Source of the DNA: Shewanella psychrotolerans
GTDB lineage: Bacteria > Pseudomonadota > Gammaproteobacteria > Enterobacterales > Shewanellaceae
Assembly: GCF_019457595.1 (NCBI RefSeq)
Contig: NZ_CP080419.1
Location: 3,782,001 to 3,846,000, forward strand
Direction: 5' to 3'
Length of the DNA stretch: 64,000 bases
The notes below the pieces were generated by a model. That model was not told the origin of the DNA. It was given only the letters and a program-made list of their open reading frames with translations, and ran no database searches. Below, in pieces: positions 16,247 to 28,468 of this stretch. Position numbers and translations under genes: made by a program. Each line of letters begins with the position of its first letter. The stretch's first letter is position 1.

Positions 16247-18700
16247 CTATTTTGCTTTACGCTTAACTGGTTTGCGTTTCTTGGCAGCCGTTTTAGCTGT
16301 ACCGCTCTTGGGTTTAGCGGTACTACTTTTAGCACCGCCGGCCTTACTGCCACTAGCTTTGCTTGCAGCAGGCTTACTTACGCCCGCCTTAGCACTGCTA
16401 CGACGAGGCTTTTTAACCTTTTTGTCGCCAGCCTTACCCGCTTTAGCCCCTTCAAGATTAACTCGTTCTCTAGCTGTTAATGGCTTTTTGGCTTTAGCTC
16501 TTCTTGGTGTGCGACCTTCATCATCGACCATCATCAAATCAATTTGACGATCGTCAAGGTTCACGGCAGCCACTTTTACGGTAACTGGGTCGCCAAGTTG
16601 ATAGATCTTTCCAGAAGCTTCACCTACTAAACGTTGGCGCATATTATCATATTGATAATAATCACTGCCCAGACTAGATATATGAACTAAGCCATCGATG
16701 AATAGGTCGTTAAGACGAACAAACATACCGAAATGGGTTACCGAGGCGATAACCGCTTCGAATGTGTCGCCCACATGATCTTGCATAAACTCGCACTTGA
16801 GCCAATCACTTACATCGCGAGTGGCTTCATCGGCGCGGCGCTCGGTAGTTGAACACTCTTCGCCAAGTAGATCCAGTTCTTCAATCTTGTAGTGATAACC
16901 GCCATCAGGGGTCCATTTATCGATGCTTTCACCGCGCTCTTTGGCTAACAAGTAACGAATAACCCGGTGCAGCACTAGATCGGGATAACGGCGAATGGGT
17001 GAGGTAAAGTGTGAATACTCCTCCAATGCCAAACCGAAGTGGCCTTGATTATCAGGCGTATAAGTCGCTTGTCGCATTGAGCGCAGCAACATCACCTGAA
17101 TAAGTTCAGCATCGGGTCTGTCTTTTATCTTTTCCATTATCGCTTGATAATCGGCCGGCGTTGGCTCGAGACCACCACTCATGGTGAGCCCGCGCTCTTT
17201 AAGGAACTCCTTAAAGTTCGCTAGTTTTTGCTCAGATGGCGCTTCATGTACACGGTAAAGTACTTCACCTTTATGTTTCTGCACAAATTTAGCCGACGCA
17301 ACATTAGCCATGATCATACATTCTTCGATGATCTTATGTGCCTGATTACGGGTACGTGGCTCGATGCGATCGATCTTACGATCGGCATTAAAGATAAACT
17401 GGGTTTCTGTGGTCTCAAAGGCAATCGCGCCGCGCTGAGCACGAGTATCATCTAACGTGAGATACAAAGATTGCAGTGTCTTCAGGTGTGGGAATATGGG
17501 TTTGAGCTTATCGCTCACCTCGCCGCCTTCCAGCATATCGGCAACCTGGGTATAAGTTAACCTTGCATGGGAATGCATAACGGCTGGGTAAAACTTATAA
17601 CCAGATAACTTACCCGCTGCTGAAATAGTCATCTCAGCCACCATACACAGACGATCGACCTCTGGCATCAAGGAACACAAGCCATTAGAGATCTTCTCTG
17701 GCAGCATTGGGATCACTTGCGATGGAAAATAAACCGAGTTACCTCGAGCACGTGCTTCTGTATCTAAGGCGGATTCGGTGCGCACATAATGGCTCACATC
17801 GGCAATCGCTACCCATAAACGCCAGCCACCACTTTTTTTGGTTTCGGCATACACAGCGTCATCAAAATCTCGTGCATCTTCGCCATCAATAGTGACCAGC
17901 GGCAGATGACGTAAATCGACACGGCCTTGCTTATCGGCCTCGGTCACTTCATCTGGGATCTTACGCAGTTTCTTCTCAATAATGCTCGACCAAGTATGAG
18001 GCAGATCGTAATTGCGCAGTGCAATTTCAATCTCCATCCCTGGCGCTAGCTCTTTACCTAAAACTTCGGTGATCTTACCTGCCGCTTTGATATGGCGACC
18101 AGGGCGTCGAGTTAACTCAAGCACCACTACATCGCCTTGGCGAGCACCACCACGATCTTCATCAGGGATTAAGATCTCTTGGGTAATACGGCGATCGTCG
18201 GCAATAACAAACGCCATACCCGAATCGATATGGAAACGTCCGACTAATGCTGCGGTACGTTGATGAGTTAAACGTACAATACGTGCTTCGCGGCGTCCTT
18301 TTCTATCGACGCCAGCTTTTTGCGCCAGCACCTTGTCACCATGAAAGTACATCAACATGTCACGGTTATTAATATAAAGGTCGTCACCACCTTCATCGAG
18401 TTTTAGAAAGCCGAAACCATCGCGGTGGCCGATAACCGTGCCGCTGAGTAAGTCCATGCGCTCTGGTAAACCGTAGGCTTGACCACGAGTAAACACTAAC
18501 TCGCCATCTCTTTCCATCGCTCGTAGGCGACGACGCAATGCTTCTAATTGTTCTTCATCAACAATTTTTAGCGCTTGCGCTATTTTTTCACGATTGAGGG
18601 GTGATTTCTCTGAACGCAAGTAATCTAAAATATACTCACGGCTGGGAATGGGGTTGTCGTACTTCTGTTGTTCACGCTTTAAATGCGGATCTTTGATCAT
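16247..18700 (-). CDS. rnr: ribonuclease R
   Basis: 817 residues. 3'-5' exoribonuclease that degrades structured RNA and takes part in tmRNA-linked decay. Order: N-terminal HTH ([25 protein letters not shown]), two cold-shock domains ([15 protein letters not shown]), RNB catalytic domain with DARDFDDAV acidic cluster and the [18 protein letters not shown] motif ([14 protein letters not shown]), an S1 domain ([19 protein letters not shown]), and an unusually long Lys/Ala/Ser-rich basic tail of about 85 residues. It lies 42 bases after motX. Confidence 0.96.
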   Translation of the reverse strand: MIKDPHLKREQQKYDNPIPSREYILDYLRSEKSPLNREKIAQALKIVDEEQLEALRRRLRAMERDGELVFTRGQAYGLPERMDLLSGTVIGHRDGFGFLKLDEGGDDLYINNRDMLMYFHGDKVLAQKAGVDRKGRREARIVRLTHQRTAALVGRFHIDSGMAFVIADDRRITQEILIPDEDRGGARQGDVVVLELTRRPGRHIKAAGKITEVLGKELAPGMEIEIALRNYDLPHTWSSIIEKKLRKIPDEVTEADKQGRVDLRHLPLVTIDGEDARDFDDAVYAETKKSGGWRLWVAIADVSHYVRTESALDTEARARGNSVYFPSQVIPMLPEKISNGLCSLMPEVDRLCMVAEMTISAAGKLSGYKFYPAVMHSHARLTYTQVADMLEGGEVSDKLKPIFPHLKTLQSLYLTLDDTRAQRGAIAFETTETQFIFNADRKIDRIEPRTRNQAHKIIEECMIMANVASAKFVQKHKGEVLYRVHEAPSEQKLANFKEFLKERGLTMSGGLEPTPADYQAIMEKIKDRPDAELIQVMLLRSMRQATYTPDNQGHFGLALEEYSHFTSPIRRYPDLVLHRVIRYLLAKERGESIDKWTPDGGYHYKIEELDLLGEECSTTERRADEATRDVSDWLKCEFMQDHVGDTFEAVIASVTHFGMFVRLNDLFIDGLVHISSLGSDYYQYDNMRQRLVGEASGKIYQLGDPVTVKVAAVNLDDRQIDLMMVDDEGRTPRRAKAKKPLTARERVNLEGAKAGKAGDKKVKKPRRSSAKAGVSKPAASKASGSKAGGAKSSTAKPKSGTAKTAAKKRKPVKRKAK

Positions 18701-18742
18701 TCAATATCCAAAATGTCAGCCCTTGCTTCTTGCGTAGGGCAA

Positions 18743-19363
18743 TTACCGGGATCTCAGATGCTCCTGCTTTGCCCTATCTACTGCACTGGCGGGCATTTTT
18801 GCTTCTAGCACCATCAATAATTTCAAGGCTTGTTGCTTCGTTGCCTCATCACTAAATACATCGTTGTATAGCCAATGATAACCCATCTCGTAATCTCTGG
18901 GGCTACCATAGCCTTCGCCAAACAATCTGACTAACATCATTCGTGCTGGTAGATCGCCACTTGCGGCTGCGGGCAGCGTGTATTGCACTGCGCGCTCTTT
19001 ATCTTGGATCACAAACTTACCGTCATGGTAATACTCGGCAATCCTCACCATTGCTTCTGCACTGCCTTGCTCGGCTGCATCACGAAGTAATGAGATCCCC
19101 CTCGGCGGATTTGCTGAAACACAGATGCCATAATTAAGCATCTCCGCCCAAAGGTACTGATATAAGGGTTGCTTTAATACTTCAGCGCGCGCTTCAATGT
19201 CTTGCACCAACTGACAATCATCGCCTTTGACCTGAGTAAGATAAGACTTATCGCGGATCATATCGATTAATTGCTCTTGGCTGTAAATATTCACAGCTTG
19301 AGTTTCTGCGTAGCTCATTAAAGATAAGGAACTCAAAATAATAAAGAATACAAATCGTAGCAT
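18743..19363 (-). CDS. motX: sodium-type polar flagellar motor protein MotX
   Basis: 206 residues from the ATG at 19363 (MLRFVFF), chosen because it opens a clear signal peptide cut after SYA; an in-frame extension of 16 residues before it is charged and rejected. The mature part has the MotX pattern: NIYSQEQLIDMI, DDCQLVQDIEARA, LNYGICV, then Sel1-like repeats (AAEQGSAEAMVRIAEYYHDGKFV, GSPRDYEMGYHWLYNDV). MotX with MotY forms the T ring of Na+-driven polar motors in Vibrio and Shewanella. It lies between purA and rnr. An earlier reader might call it only a Sel1-repeat protein. Confidence 0.85.
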   Translation of the reverse strand: MLRFVFFIILSSLSLMSYAETQAVNIYSQEQLIDMIRDKSYLTQVKGDDCQLVQDIEARAEVLKQPLYQYLWAEMLNYGICVSANPPRGISLLRDAAEQGSAEAMVRIAEYYHDGKFVIQDKERAVQYTLPAAASGDLPARMMLVRLFGEGYGSPRDYEMGYHWLYNDVFSDEATKQQALKLLMVLEAKMPASAVDRAKQEHLRSR

Positions 19364-19508
19364 AACAAAATTCTCTATATCGATTTCGCGCCCTGCATCG
19401 CCTCTCGGCATATATTAACACTGGGCAGTATAACTTATCTTATCGGCCGCTTGGCAATTACCTTAAAGACTCTTGGCTAGTTATAGCGGTTTCTTTTGTC
19501 TGACTCAA

Positions 19509-19533
19509 TAAAAAGGCCGCTTAACGCGGCCCT
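19509..19533 (-). terminator. terminator of purA
   Basis: GGCCGC at 19515-19520 pairs with GCGGCC at 19526-19531, flanked by AAAA/CTT; on the minus strand it is followed by TTTTTATT. It ends six bases before the purA stop codon boundary region and precedes motX. Confidence 0.8.
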
Positions 19534-19538
19534 TATGA

Positions 19539-20867
<1,329 letters not shown>

Positions 20868-20900
20868 TTAGCAGATCTTAGGGGGGAAGTTGCAAGTAAT

Positions 20901-21089
20901 TTATGAAAAAATAATCAATATGACCACACCAGCCGTCACTAACGCCCCGCCTAATCTTTGCAAAACTCGCTGATTTTGATTAGAAATTTCCTTCAGATAT
21001 GCTTGCCAACGATTGGGAAATAAAAGTGGCCCAATACCTTCAATAATGAGCACTATCGCCAACACTAACATCAGAAGTTGAAATGACAT
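20901..21089 (-). CDS. YjeT-like DUF2065 inner-membrane protein
   Basis: 62 residues from the ATG at 21089 (MSFQLLML); a 13-residue upstream extension is rejected because the family begins here. Two membrane helices (about 3-20 and 44-61) flank a polar loop with GPLLFPNRWQAYL, the DUF2065 hallmark. Function unknown; it is commonly found just before purA in gammaproteobacteria, as here (66 bases upstream). Confidence 0.85.
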   Translation of the reverse strand: MSFQLLMLVLAIVLIIEGIGPLLFPNRWQAYLKEISNQNQRVLQRLGGALVTAGVVILIIFS

Positions 21090-21212
21090 AAACAAGTTTT
21101 TCCTATACAGAACAGTAATACCTGCCACTATAACAAACTGATCAACTCAGCCAGTCCTTGGTGAACGGGTTTAAAGCGAATGGATGAGCTAAAAATAGCA
21201 GAATTTAGCCAT

Positions 21213-21243
21213 AAAAAAACCCAGCATAATGCTGGGTTTTTGA
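21213..21243 (-). terminator. terminator of rplM-rpsI
   Basis: AACCCAGCAT/ATGCTGGGTT palindrome at 21218-21240 with A and T runs on both sides, so it can work in both directions. It lies 20 bases past the rpsI stop. Confidence 0.9.
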
Positions 21244-21260
21244 ATTTTCGAAGCGAAATA

Positions 21261-21653
21261 TTAACGCTTAGAGAATTGTGGCTTACGACGTGCTTTACGT
21301 AGACCCACTTTCTTACGCTCAACTTTACGAGCATCACGGGTAACGAAACCAGCAGCGCGTAGAGATGGACGTAGAGCTTCATCAAGTTCCATCAATGCAC
21401 GAGTGATACCGTGACGGATTGCACCTGCTTGGCCAGTGATTCCACCGCCTTTAACAGTTACATAGATGTCTAGCTTGTCAGTCATTTCAACTAGCTCTAG
21501 TGGTTGACGAACAACCATACGAGCAGTTTCACGACCAAAATATTCGTCAAGTGGACGTTGGTTCACGACGATGTTACCACTACCTACTTTAGCGAATACG
21601 CGAGCAGTAGATGTTTTGCGACGGCCAGTGCCGTAGTACTGAGTTGCAGCCAT
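21261..21653 (-). CDS. rpsI: 30S ribosomal protein uS9
   Basis: 130 residues, full length. Contains [16 protein letters not shown] at the start, [17 protein letters not shown], and ends in the conserved SKR tail (RKKPQFSKR-like) that reaches the P-site tRNA. It follows rplM by 14 bases, the universal L13-S9 pair. Confidence 0.97.
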   Translation of the reverse strand: MAATQYYGTGRRKTSTARVFAKVGSGNIVVNQRPLDEYFGRETARMVVRQPLELVEMTDKLDIYVTVKGGGITGQAGAIRHGITRALMELDEALRPSLRAAGFVTRDARKVERKKVGLRKARRKPQFSKR

Positions 21654-21667
21654 TTGCTTAATCCTGT

Positions 21668-22099
21668 TTAGATATCAAGAACTTGAGGTTGTTGTGCAGC
21701 GTGGTTATGTTCTGTACCAGCGTAAACTTTAAGTTTACGGAACATGGCACGTCCTAAAGGACCTTTAGGTAACATACCCTTAACTGCTTTCTCGATGATC
21801 ATTTCAGGCTTATGATCTTGCAGCTTTTCAAAGGTGATCTGCTTGATGCCACCAATGAAACCAGAGTGCGAGTAGTACACTTTGCCTTTCGCTTTATTAC
21901 CAGTAACAGTAACTTTCTCAGCGTTGATAACGATGATGTAATCGCCAGTATCTACATGAGGAGTATACTCAGGCTTGTGCTTACCACGTAGGCGAGCAGC
22001 AATCTCAGTAGCGATACGACCCAAAGTTTTACCTTCAGCATCAACAACATACCAGTCGCGAGTAACGGTTTCTGGTGTAGCAGTAAAAGTAGTCTTCAT
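21668..22099 (-). CDS. rplM: 50S ribosomal protein uL13
   Basis: 143 residues. [41 protein letters not shown], a [13 protein letters not shown] segment and [20 protein letters not shown] are standard uL13. It is an early-assembly protein of the 50S subunit. In E. coli L13 represses its own operon by binding the leader; a leader of about 140 bases is present here. Confidence 0.97.
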   Translation of the reverse strand: MKTTFTATPETVTRDWYVVDAEGKTLGRIATEIAARLRGKHKPEYTPHVDTGDYIIVINAEKVTVTGNKAKGKVYYSHSGFIGGIKQITFEKLQDHKPEMIIEKAVKGMLPKGPLGRAMFRKLKVYAGTEHNHAAQQPQVLDI

Positions 22100-22256
22100 T
22101 TACAAAAACCCAATGTTAAAATTCTGTCTCACATGCCGTCATTCATCATTAAATAACAACACAAAAAGTGCCATTCTCTACCCCTTCGAGCAAAGAATAA
22201 GGCTTTACATCTTCCGCCTTATTAGCGGAGTAACGAGGGCAGGTCGCGAATTATAG
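22100..22256 (-). promoter_or_regulatory. rplM-rpsI promoter and leader
   Basis: On the minus strand a TATAAT -10 lies at 22255-22250, preceded at 16-17 bases by a weak TGATTT -35-like hexamer. Transcription would start near 22243, leaving a leader of about 140 bases. It can form at least one stem (CCGC with GCGG near 22213-22230). A long leader fits L13 feedback as known in E. coli, but the binding site was not identified. Confidence 0.5.
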
Positions 22257-22375
22257 ACAAAGCTGAGTTAAAAATCATCTAATTTTTTAGCTAATTTGCA
22301 GGAATTCTTCAGCTTTGCCTCATTGAATGATGAAATAGCTAAAAGTGACAATTATCCCTTTTGCCATTTTGATTA

Positions 22376-23488
22376 TTAAGGCAAGTGCTCTAGCGCGAGA
22401 TATTCATGAGACTGCATTTCAGTGAGTCGTGAGCGACAGCGTCTAAATTCAAACGACAATAAACCTTCGGTATAGATCTGTTCGAGTGCCACCTCAGCAG
22501 AAATAATCAGCTTGACGTTACGCTCATAAAACTCATCCACCATTGCCAAGAACCGACGCGCGATATCATCCCCCGTCGTTTGGCTGCCCATCTGCTCAAC
22601 ATTACTTAACAGCACCGTATGGTAGATGCAGGCCATCTCCATATAGTCTCGCTGACTGCGCGGACCATCACATAGTTCTCTGAAATTGATCAATAACACG
22701 CCCTGAGCCTGTTTACGTATAGCAATTTCACGACCATCAATATCAACTGGCGCATCTGATACTTCAGATTCGGGCGCCAATTGATCAAAATAGCTAATCA
22801 AGTTTGCATCTGCCTGCGTATCTAATGGGAAATGGTAGATTTCAGCCTGCTCAAGTGTACGCAGACGATAGTCGATACCACTATCGACATTGAGGATTTC
22901 ACAATGCTTATTAATGGCGGCAATTGCGGGAAGAAAACGCGCCCGTTGCAAGCCATTGCGATACAACTCATCAGGAATGATATTAGAGGTGGCCACCAAG
23001 ACAACCCCTTCAGCAAATAGCGCCTCAAACAGCGTGCCTAACAACATGGCATCGGTAATATCTGAGACAAAAAACTCATCGAAACAGATAACTTGATATT
23101 GCTCAGCCATTCTTTTGGCAATCACTAATAGCGGATCACGCTGACCTTTCAAGCCATCTAAATCTAGGTGAATTTGATGCATAAATCGATGAAAGTGGGC
23201 TCTCAGCTTTTTATCACCAGGCAACGCATCGAAAAAGGTATCCATCAAATAGGTCTTGCCACGTCCTACGCCGCCCCACAAATAAAGCCCTTTTACCTGC
23301 GAGTTTGTTTTTCTCAAAAAACCAAACAGCTTAGAAATCCCCGAAACAGGTTGCTGAGCGGCAACTAATTCGTCATAGACACGCTGCAGTGATTTGACCG
23401 CTTGTTCTTGTGCGAGATCATGAGAGAACTCGGCTCGCTGTAAATCTTGCTGGTAATGTTCCCAAGGGGTGAGATGCGGCACAGTCAA
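22376..23488 (-). CDS. zapE: cell division protein ZapE (AFG1-like ATPase)
   Basis: 370 residues. P-loop ATPase that interacts with FtsZ rings, mainly under stress or low oxygen. Walker A is GGVGRGKT at 72-79, followed by YLMDTFFDALP; Walker B region is VICFDEFFVSDI; sensor region LVATSNIIPDELY; C-terminal AFG1 pattern RFLAMVDEFYERNVKLI and FEFRRCRSRLTEM. It lies upstream of, and diverges from, degQ. Confidence 0.93.
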   Translation of the reverse strand: MTVPHLTPWEHYQQDLQRAEFSHDLAQEQAVKSLQRVYDELVAAQQPVSGISKLFGFLRKTNSQVKGLYLWGGVGRGKTYLMDTFFDALPGDKKLRAHFHRFMHQIHLDLDGLKGQRDPLLVIAKRMAEQYQVICFDEFFVSDITDAMLLGTLFEALFAEGVVLVATSNIIPDELYRNGLQRARFLPAIAAINKHCEILNVDSGIDYRLRTLEQAEIYHFPLDTQADANLISYFDQLAPESEVSDAPVDIDGREIAIRKQAQGVLLINFRELCDGPRSQRDYMEMACIYHTVLLSNVEQMGSQTTGDDIARRFLAMVDEFYERNVKLIISAEVALEQIYTEGLLSFEFRRCRSRLTEMQSHEYLALEHLP

Positions 23489-23903
23489 TATTCTCTTCTA
23501 TCCTTAAATCAACGGCCAGATGGTATCATGACAGTCAGTAATTCTCATAGATATCTACCGACGAACATAAGCAGATAAAAAGGAAGTTAAGCTAAATATC
23601 CGGCCGTAAAGATGGACGCATTATAGGAATTGATCTAATAGAGATCCTAATAAATTAGGTAATAACACTCGGCTGGGGGGACACAGCGCCGCACAGTGAT
23701 ACCTAGCGAACCAGCGAAAGGACAGATAGCTAATCCCTATCATGATCAAACAATTAACCTTTGTTAATCAAGGTGAACTTAACCGAAACTCGTATAGTCC
23801 GATTGGATAGCAGATTTAAGATTAACAACTTGATTTGAGGCAAAACAGCCTTATATCTATAGTGATCATAAGTCCATTATCCCCAATTTGGAGTCATGAA
23901 TTG
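23489..23903. other. intergenic region between zapE and degQ
   Basis: About 415 bases between divergent genes. It holds the candidate sigma-E promoter listed separately and a G-rich stretch (GGGGGG at about 23675). No convincing gene or repeat was seen. Confidence 0.5.
23775..23802 (+). promoter_or_regulatory. candidate sigma-E promoter of degQ
   Basis: GAACTT at 23775-23780, a 17-base spacer, then TCCGA at 23798-23802. The sigma-E consensus is GAACTT, 16-17 bases, TCTGA. Expected start is near 23809, leaving a leader of about 95 bases before the degQ ATG. DegQ/DegP genes are often in the sigma-E regulon. Confidence 0.5.
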
Positions 23904-25256
23904 ATGAAAACAAAACTATCACTAATTTCAGCAGCAGTATTAAGTGCCACTCTTCTGGTGATGCCAAGTGTATCACAGGCCGCGATTCCATTAGCCGTTG
24001 GTAGCCAACAAGTTCCGAGTCTCGCCCCGATGCTTGAGAAAACGACTCCCGCCGTCGTTGCAGTCGCAGTTTCTGGAACCCATGTGTCTAAACAGAGAGT
24101 TCCTGATGCATTTCGTTATTTCTTTGGCCCCAATGCACCAAGAGAACAGGTACAAGAACGCCCGTTTAAAGGGTTGGGTTCGGGGGTGATCATCGATGCT
24201 GACGAGGGTTATATCGTCACCAACAACCATGTTATTAATGGCGCTGATGAAATTCTCATCGGCTTATCTGACGGTCGTGAGATTGAAGCAAAATTAATTG
24301 GTGCCGATGCCGAATCAGATATCGCCCTGCTGCAAATAAAAGCTAAAAACTTAACCGCACTAAAACGTGCTGATTCTGACGAGCTGCGTGTGGGTGACTT
24401 TACGGTGGCAATTGGTAATCCATTTGGTCTTGGACAAACTGTGACCTCTGGTATTGTCAGTGCCATGGGCAGAAGTGGACTAGGAATCGAGATGCTAGAG
24501 AACTTTATTCAAACCGACGCTGCGATAAACAGCGGTAACTCGGGTGGTGCTTTGGTTAATCTAAATGGCGAGTTAATTGGTATCAATACCGCGATTGTCG
24601 CGCCGGGAGGTGGGAACGTAGGTATCGGTTTCGCCATTCCTGCAAACATGGTCAACAATTTAGTCGACCAAATTATCGAACACGGTGAAGTTCGCCGCGG
24701 GGTACTAGGTGTCAGCGGCCGCGATCTAGATAAAGAGTTGGCCGAAGGGTTTGGCCTTGACACACAGCACGGTGGATTCGTAAATGAAGTGATGTCAGAC
24801 AGCGCTGCCGATAAAGCAGGTATCAAAGCGGGTGACATCATTGTCAGCGTTAACGATCGCCCCATTAAGTCATTCCAAGAACTCCGCGCTAAAGTGGCGA
24901 CGATGGGAGCTGGAGCAAAAGTAAAACTTGGATTAATTCGTGATGGTGATGAAAAAACGGTGACCGCAGTTTTAGGCGAAGCGAGTCAATCGACCGAGAC
25001 AGCAGCTGGCGCGATCCATCAAATGCTTGATGGTGCAACTCTTGAAAATGCGAAAAAAGGGGTGGAGATCACCGAAGTAGCGAAAGGGTCTGCGGCTGCG
25101 GCTAGTGGATTGTTAAAAGGTGATCTCATCGTTGGGGTGAATCGTACTCGCATCGATGATCTTAAAGAGCTAAAAGCAGAACTTAACGACACCCATGGTG
25201 CAGTTGCGCTTAAGCTGCAACGTGATGGAAACAACCTTTATCTAGTGTTGAGATAA
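23904..25256 (+). CDS. degQ: periplasmic serine endoprotease DegQ
   Basis: 450 residues from the ATG at 23904, preceded by TTGGAG; a longer frame to 23835 lacks a signal-like start. Signal peptide at 1-26 (cut after SQA). The trypsin-like domain has His109 (NNHV), Asp139 (ESDIALL) and Ser213 (NSGNSGG); two PDZ domains follow (about 255-350 and 365-450). DegQ acts as protease and chaperone on misfolded periplasmic proteins. Gap to degS is 271 bases with a terminator between, so the two are separately transcribed. DegP is the other name used for this family. Confidence 0.93.
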   Translation: MKTKLSLISAAVLSATLLVMPSVSQAAIPLAVGSQQVPSLAPMLEKTTPAVVAVAVSGTHVSKQRVPDAFRYFFGPNAPREQVQERPFKGLGSGVIIDADEGYIVTNNHVINGADEILIGLSDGREIEAKLIGADAESDIALLQIKAKNLTALKRADSDELRVGDFTVAIGNPFGLGQTVTSGIVSAMGRSGLGIEMLENFIQTDAAINSGNSGGALVNLNGELIGINTAIVAPGGGNVGIGFAIPANMVNNLVDQIIEHGEVRRGVLGVSGRDLDKELAEGFGLDTQHGGFVNEVMSDSAADKAGIKAGDIIVSVNDRPIKSFQELRAKVATMGAGAKVKLGLIRDGDEKTVTAVLGEASQSTETAAGAIHQMLDGATLENAKKGVEITEVAKGSAAAASGLLKGDLIVGVNRTRIDDLKELKAELNDTHGAVALKLQRDGNNLYLVLR

Positions 25257-25264
25257 CGCACTAT

Positions 25265-25303
25265 TCTAGCTAAATATATCTAGCTAAATGTGTCTAGCTA
25301 AAG
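25265..25303. repeat. short tandem repeat after degQ
   Basis: Three copies in tandem of a 14-base unit beginning TCTAGCTAAA (followed by TATA, TGTG and GAGG). It lies just before the degQ terminator stem and may have arisen by slippage. Confidence 0.7.
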
Positions 25304-25332
25304 AGGCCATGAGATCTTCATGGTCTCTTTTC
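25301..25332 (+). terminator. terminator of degQ
   Basis: AGAGGCCATGA pairs with TCATGGTCTCT around GATCT, followed by TTTTC. It lies 45 bases after the degQ stop. Confidence 0.85.
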
Positions 25333-25527
25333 ATTTGCCTTGTAGATAAGGGAATTCAACCGAGAAAACGGATAAAACACTGGTTGAGCGACTTTATTAT
25401 TATGAGCACCGATTTATCACATCGTTTATCACGCCATAGTATCTTCTTAGCTTCTAAAAAATAGCCATTAGTGCCGTATAAATAAACATGTTAATCTAAC
25501 AGCACTTTTCGCATAATTATCTGAATC

Positions 25528-26604
25528 ATGACTCTAAAAGACACGGTTATTTATATTGGCAAAGCAGTACTATTTGGCCTAATCATGGCCGCTGTTTTTC
25601 TAGTCATTACGCCACTTATTACAGGCAATAAGCAACAAAACGGCTTTTTTCAATCTCGTGGTCAAAACGGCATTGAACTGTCATTTTCGCAAGCGGTAAG
25701 GCGCGCCGCTCCAGCGGTGGTCAATATCTACAGCCTAAGCATAAATCAAAGCCGTCCTCTCAATTCAGGTTCGCTCCAAGGCTTAGGTTCTGGGGTAATA
25801 ATGAGCAAGGAAGGTTACATTCTTACCAACTATCATGTGATTAAAAAGGCTGACGAAATCGTCGTCGCGTTGCAAGATGGTCGAAAGTTTACCTCCGAGG
25901 TTGTCGGATCAGATCCCATAACCGATATAGCCGTACTCAAGATCGAGGGGGATACCCTCCCAGTTGTCCCGATAAACCTAGACATTCCTGCTCAAGTAGG
26001 TGATGTCGTGCTAGCGATTGGTAATCCTTATAATTTAGGGCAAACCATCACTCAGGGGATTATCAGTGCCACGGGGCGAAATGGCCTTAGTTCTGGTTAT
26101 CTTGATTTCTTGCAAACCGATGCAGCGATTAACGCTGGTAACTCTGGCGGCGCACTTATAGACACCAGCGGTCAACTTATCGGCATCAATACTGCAGCCT
26201 TCCAAGTCGGTGGCGAGGGTGGTGGTCATGGCATTAACTTCGCTATCCCCATTAAACTCGCTCACAGCATTATGGGTAAACTGATCAAAGATGGTCGAGT
26301 AATTCGTGGGGCATTAGGTATTACAGGTGAACCGATTAATCCAATCATGGCGCAAATCCTCAACCTTCCTGATTTAACTGGCGTATTGGTCACAGATATT
26401 GACCATCAGGGTCCTGCGGCCCAAGCCAAATTAAGACCACGCGATGTGATCACCAAGTTTAATGAAGAAACGGTTCCTGGCGTTGAAATGCTAATGGATA
26501 GGATTGCCGAAACACCACCAGGTACTCAGGTAAACATGACCATTATTCGAGACGGTAAATATTATGAAGTCCCTGTTACTATAGGTGAAAACTCAGGCCA
26601 ATAA
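25528..26604 (+). CDS. degS: outer-membrane stress sensor protease DegS
   Basis: 358 residues. Membrane-anchored serine protease that cuts RseA when its PDZ domain binds unfolded outer-membrane protein C-termini, releasing sigma E. One N-terminal membrane helix (about 12-36) instead of a cleaved signal; His103 (TNYHV), Asp133 (ITDIAVL), Ser206 (NAGNSGG); one PDZ domain at about 265-350. The single PDZ and anchor distinguish it from DegQ. An IS4 remnant begins 32 bases after its stop. Confidence 0.95.
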   Translation: MTLKDTVIYIGKAVLFGLIMAAVFLVITPLITGNKQQNGFFQSRGQNGIELSFSQAVRRAAPAVVNIYSLSINQSRPLNSGSLQGLGSGVIMSKEGYILTNYHVIKKADEIVVALQDGRKFTSEVVGSDPITDIAVLKIEGDTLPVVPINLDIPAQVGDVVLAIGNPYNLGQTITQGIISATGRNGLSSGYLDFLQTDAAINAGNSGGALIDTSGQLIGINTAAFQVGGEGGGHGINFAIPIKLAHSIMGKLIKDGRVIRGALGITGEPINPIMAQILNLPDLTGVLVTDIDHQGPAAQAKLRPRDVITKFNEETVPGVEMLMDRIAETPPGTQVNMTIIRDGKYYEVPVTIGENSGQ

Positions 26605-26635
26605 GTTAACCACCATTAAAAAGCCAGCAATCAGC

Positions 26636-27016
26636 TAATGCCGATCAGTTAATGCCAATATGATCGGTTGACTGATCTTTAAAAGCCTTCAAAATCCAGT
26701 ACAGACTCTTGTTTGTACTGGATTTTTTAATGGAACTTTCTGAAGCTTTAGCGCGTACTTCTATCAATCGACCTACTAAGTTCACCAATCTTGGGGAACT
26801 TCTTTGTCCAGAGCTTATTCAAAACTGTTTACAATCCAATGGTGTAGCCACGCTTCGTAAGCGAAAATTACCTATGGAGTCTATGATTTGGGCTGTTATC
26901 GGCATGGCTTTATTTCGGGGGGGAGTCCGTTAGGCAACTGATTAATAAACAGGATATTATCCTCCCAAATAAAGTCGATTATGTTGCTCGAAGTGCTGTC
27001 ACTCAGGCAAGAAAAA
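26636..27016 (+). mobile_element. truncated IS4-family element, second copy
   Basis: The left end TAATGCCGATCAGTTAA is the same terminal repeat as at 10845-10861, and about 380 bases match the copy at 8326-10861 until identity stops near 27015 (GCAAGAAA, then AAATACC). The rest of the element and its right end are missing. A hairpin AATCCAGTACA/TGTACTGGATT with TTTTTT at 26693-26728 lies just before the transposase ATG. Confidence 0.9.
26730..27016 (+). pseudogene. IS4 transposase fragment with frameshift
   Basis: Starts ATG at 26730 (MELSEALART) and runs about 57 codons in frame, matching the N-terminus missing from the longest frame of the first copy. At 26917-26923 there are seven G where the first copy has six, which shifts the frame after RG and gives a stop within a few codons. 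Beyond it the sequence still matches the first copy in the original frame (RQLINK) to about 27015. Certainly inactive. Confidence 0.9.
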
Positions 27017-27141
27017 AATACCAAGCCGTAAAAGAGATAAATATTAAAAATAATAAATGTCGACATCTGCCCACAATAACAGCTATTCGCCAAGGCTAAA
27101 GTGAGCTTATTGGCAATTTAGAGCATAAGAATACGACAAAT

Positions 27142-27170
27142 AAAAAAGCCACCGAAATCTCGATGGCTTT
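27142..27170 (-). terminator. terminator of the mla-ibaG-murA operon
   Basis: AAAGCCACCGA at 27146-27156 pairs with TCGATGGCTTT at 27160-27170 around AAA; on the minus strand it runs into TTTTTTA. It is 30 bases past the murA stop. Confidence 0.85.
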
Positions 27171-27199
27171 GAAATCATTGCAAATTGGCAACCAAATGA

Positions 27200-28468
<1,269 letters not shown>

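Noticed and set aside
21128..21385. An 85-codon frame overlapping rpsI.
   Set aside because: It is read from the end of rpsI and its terminator in another frame, and has no family likeness.
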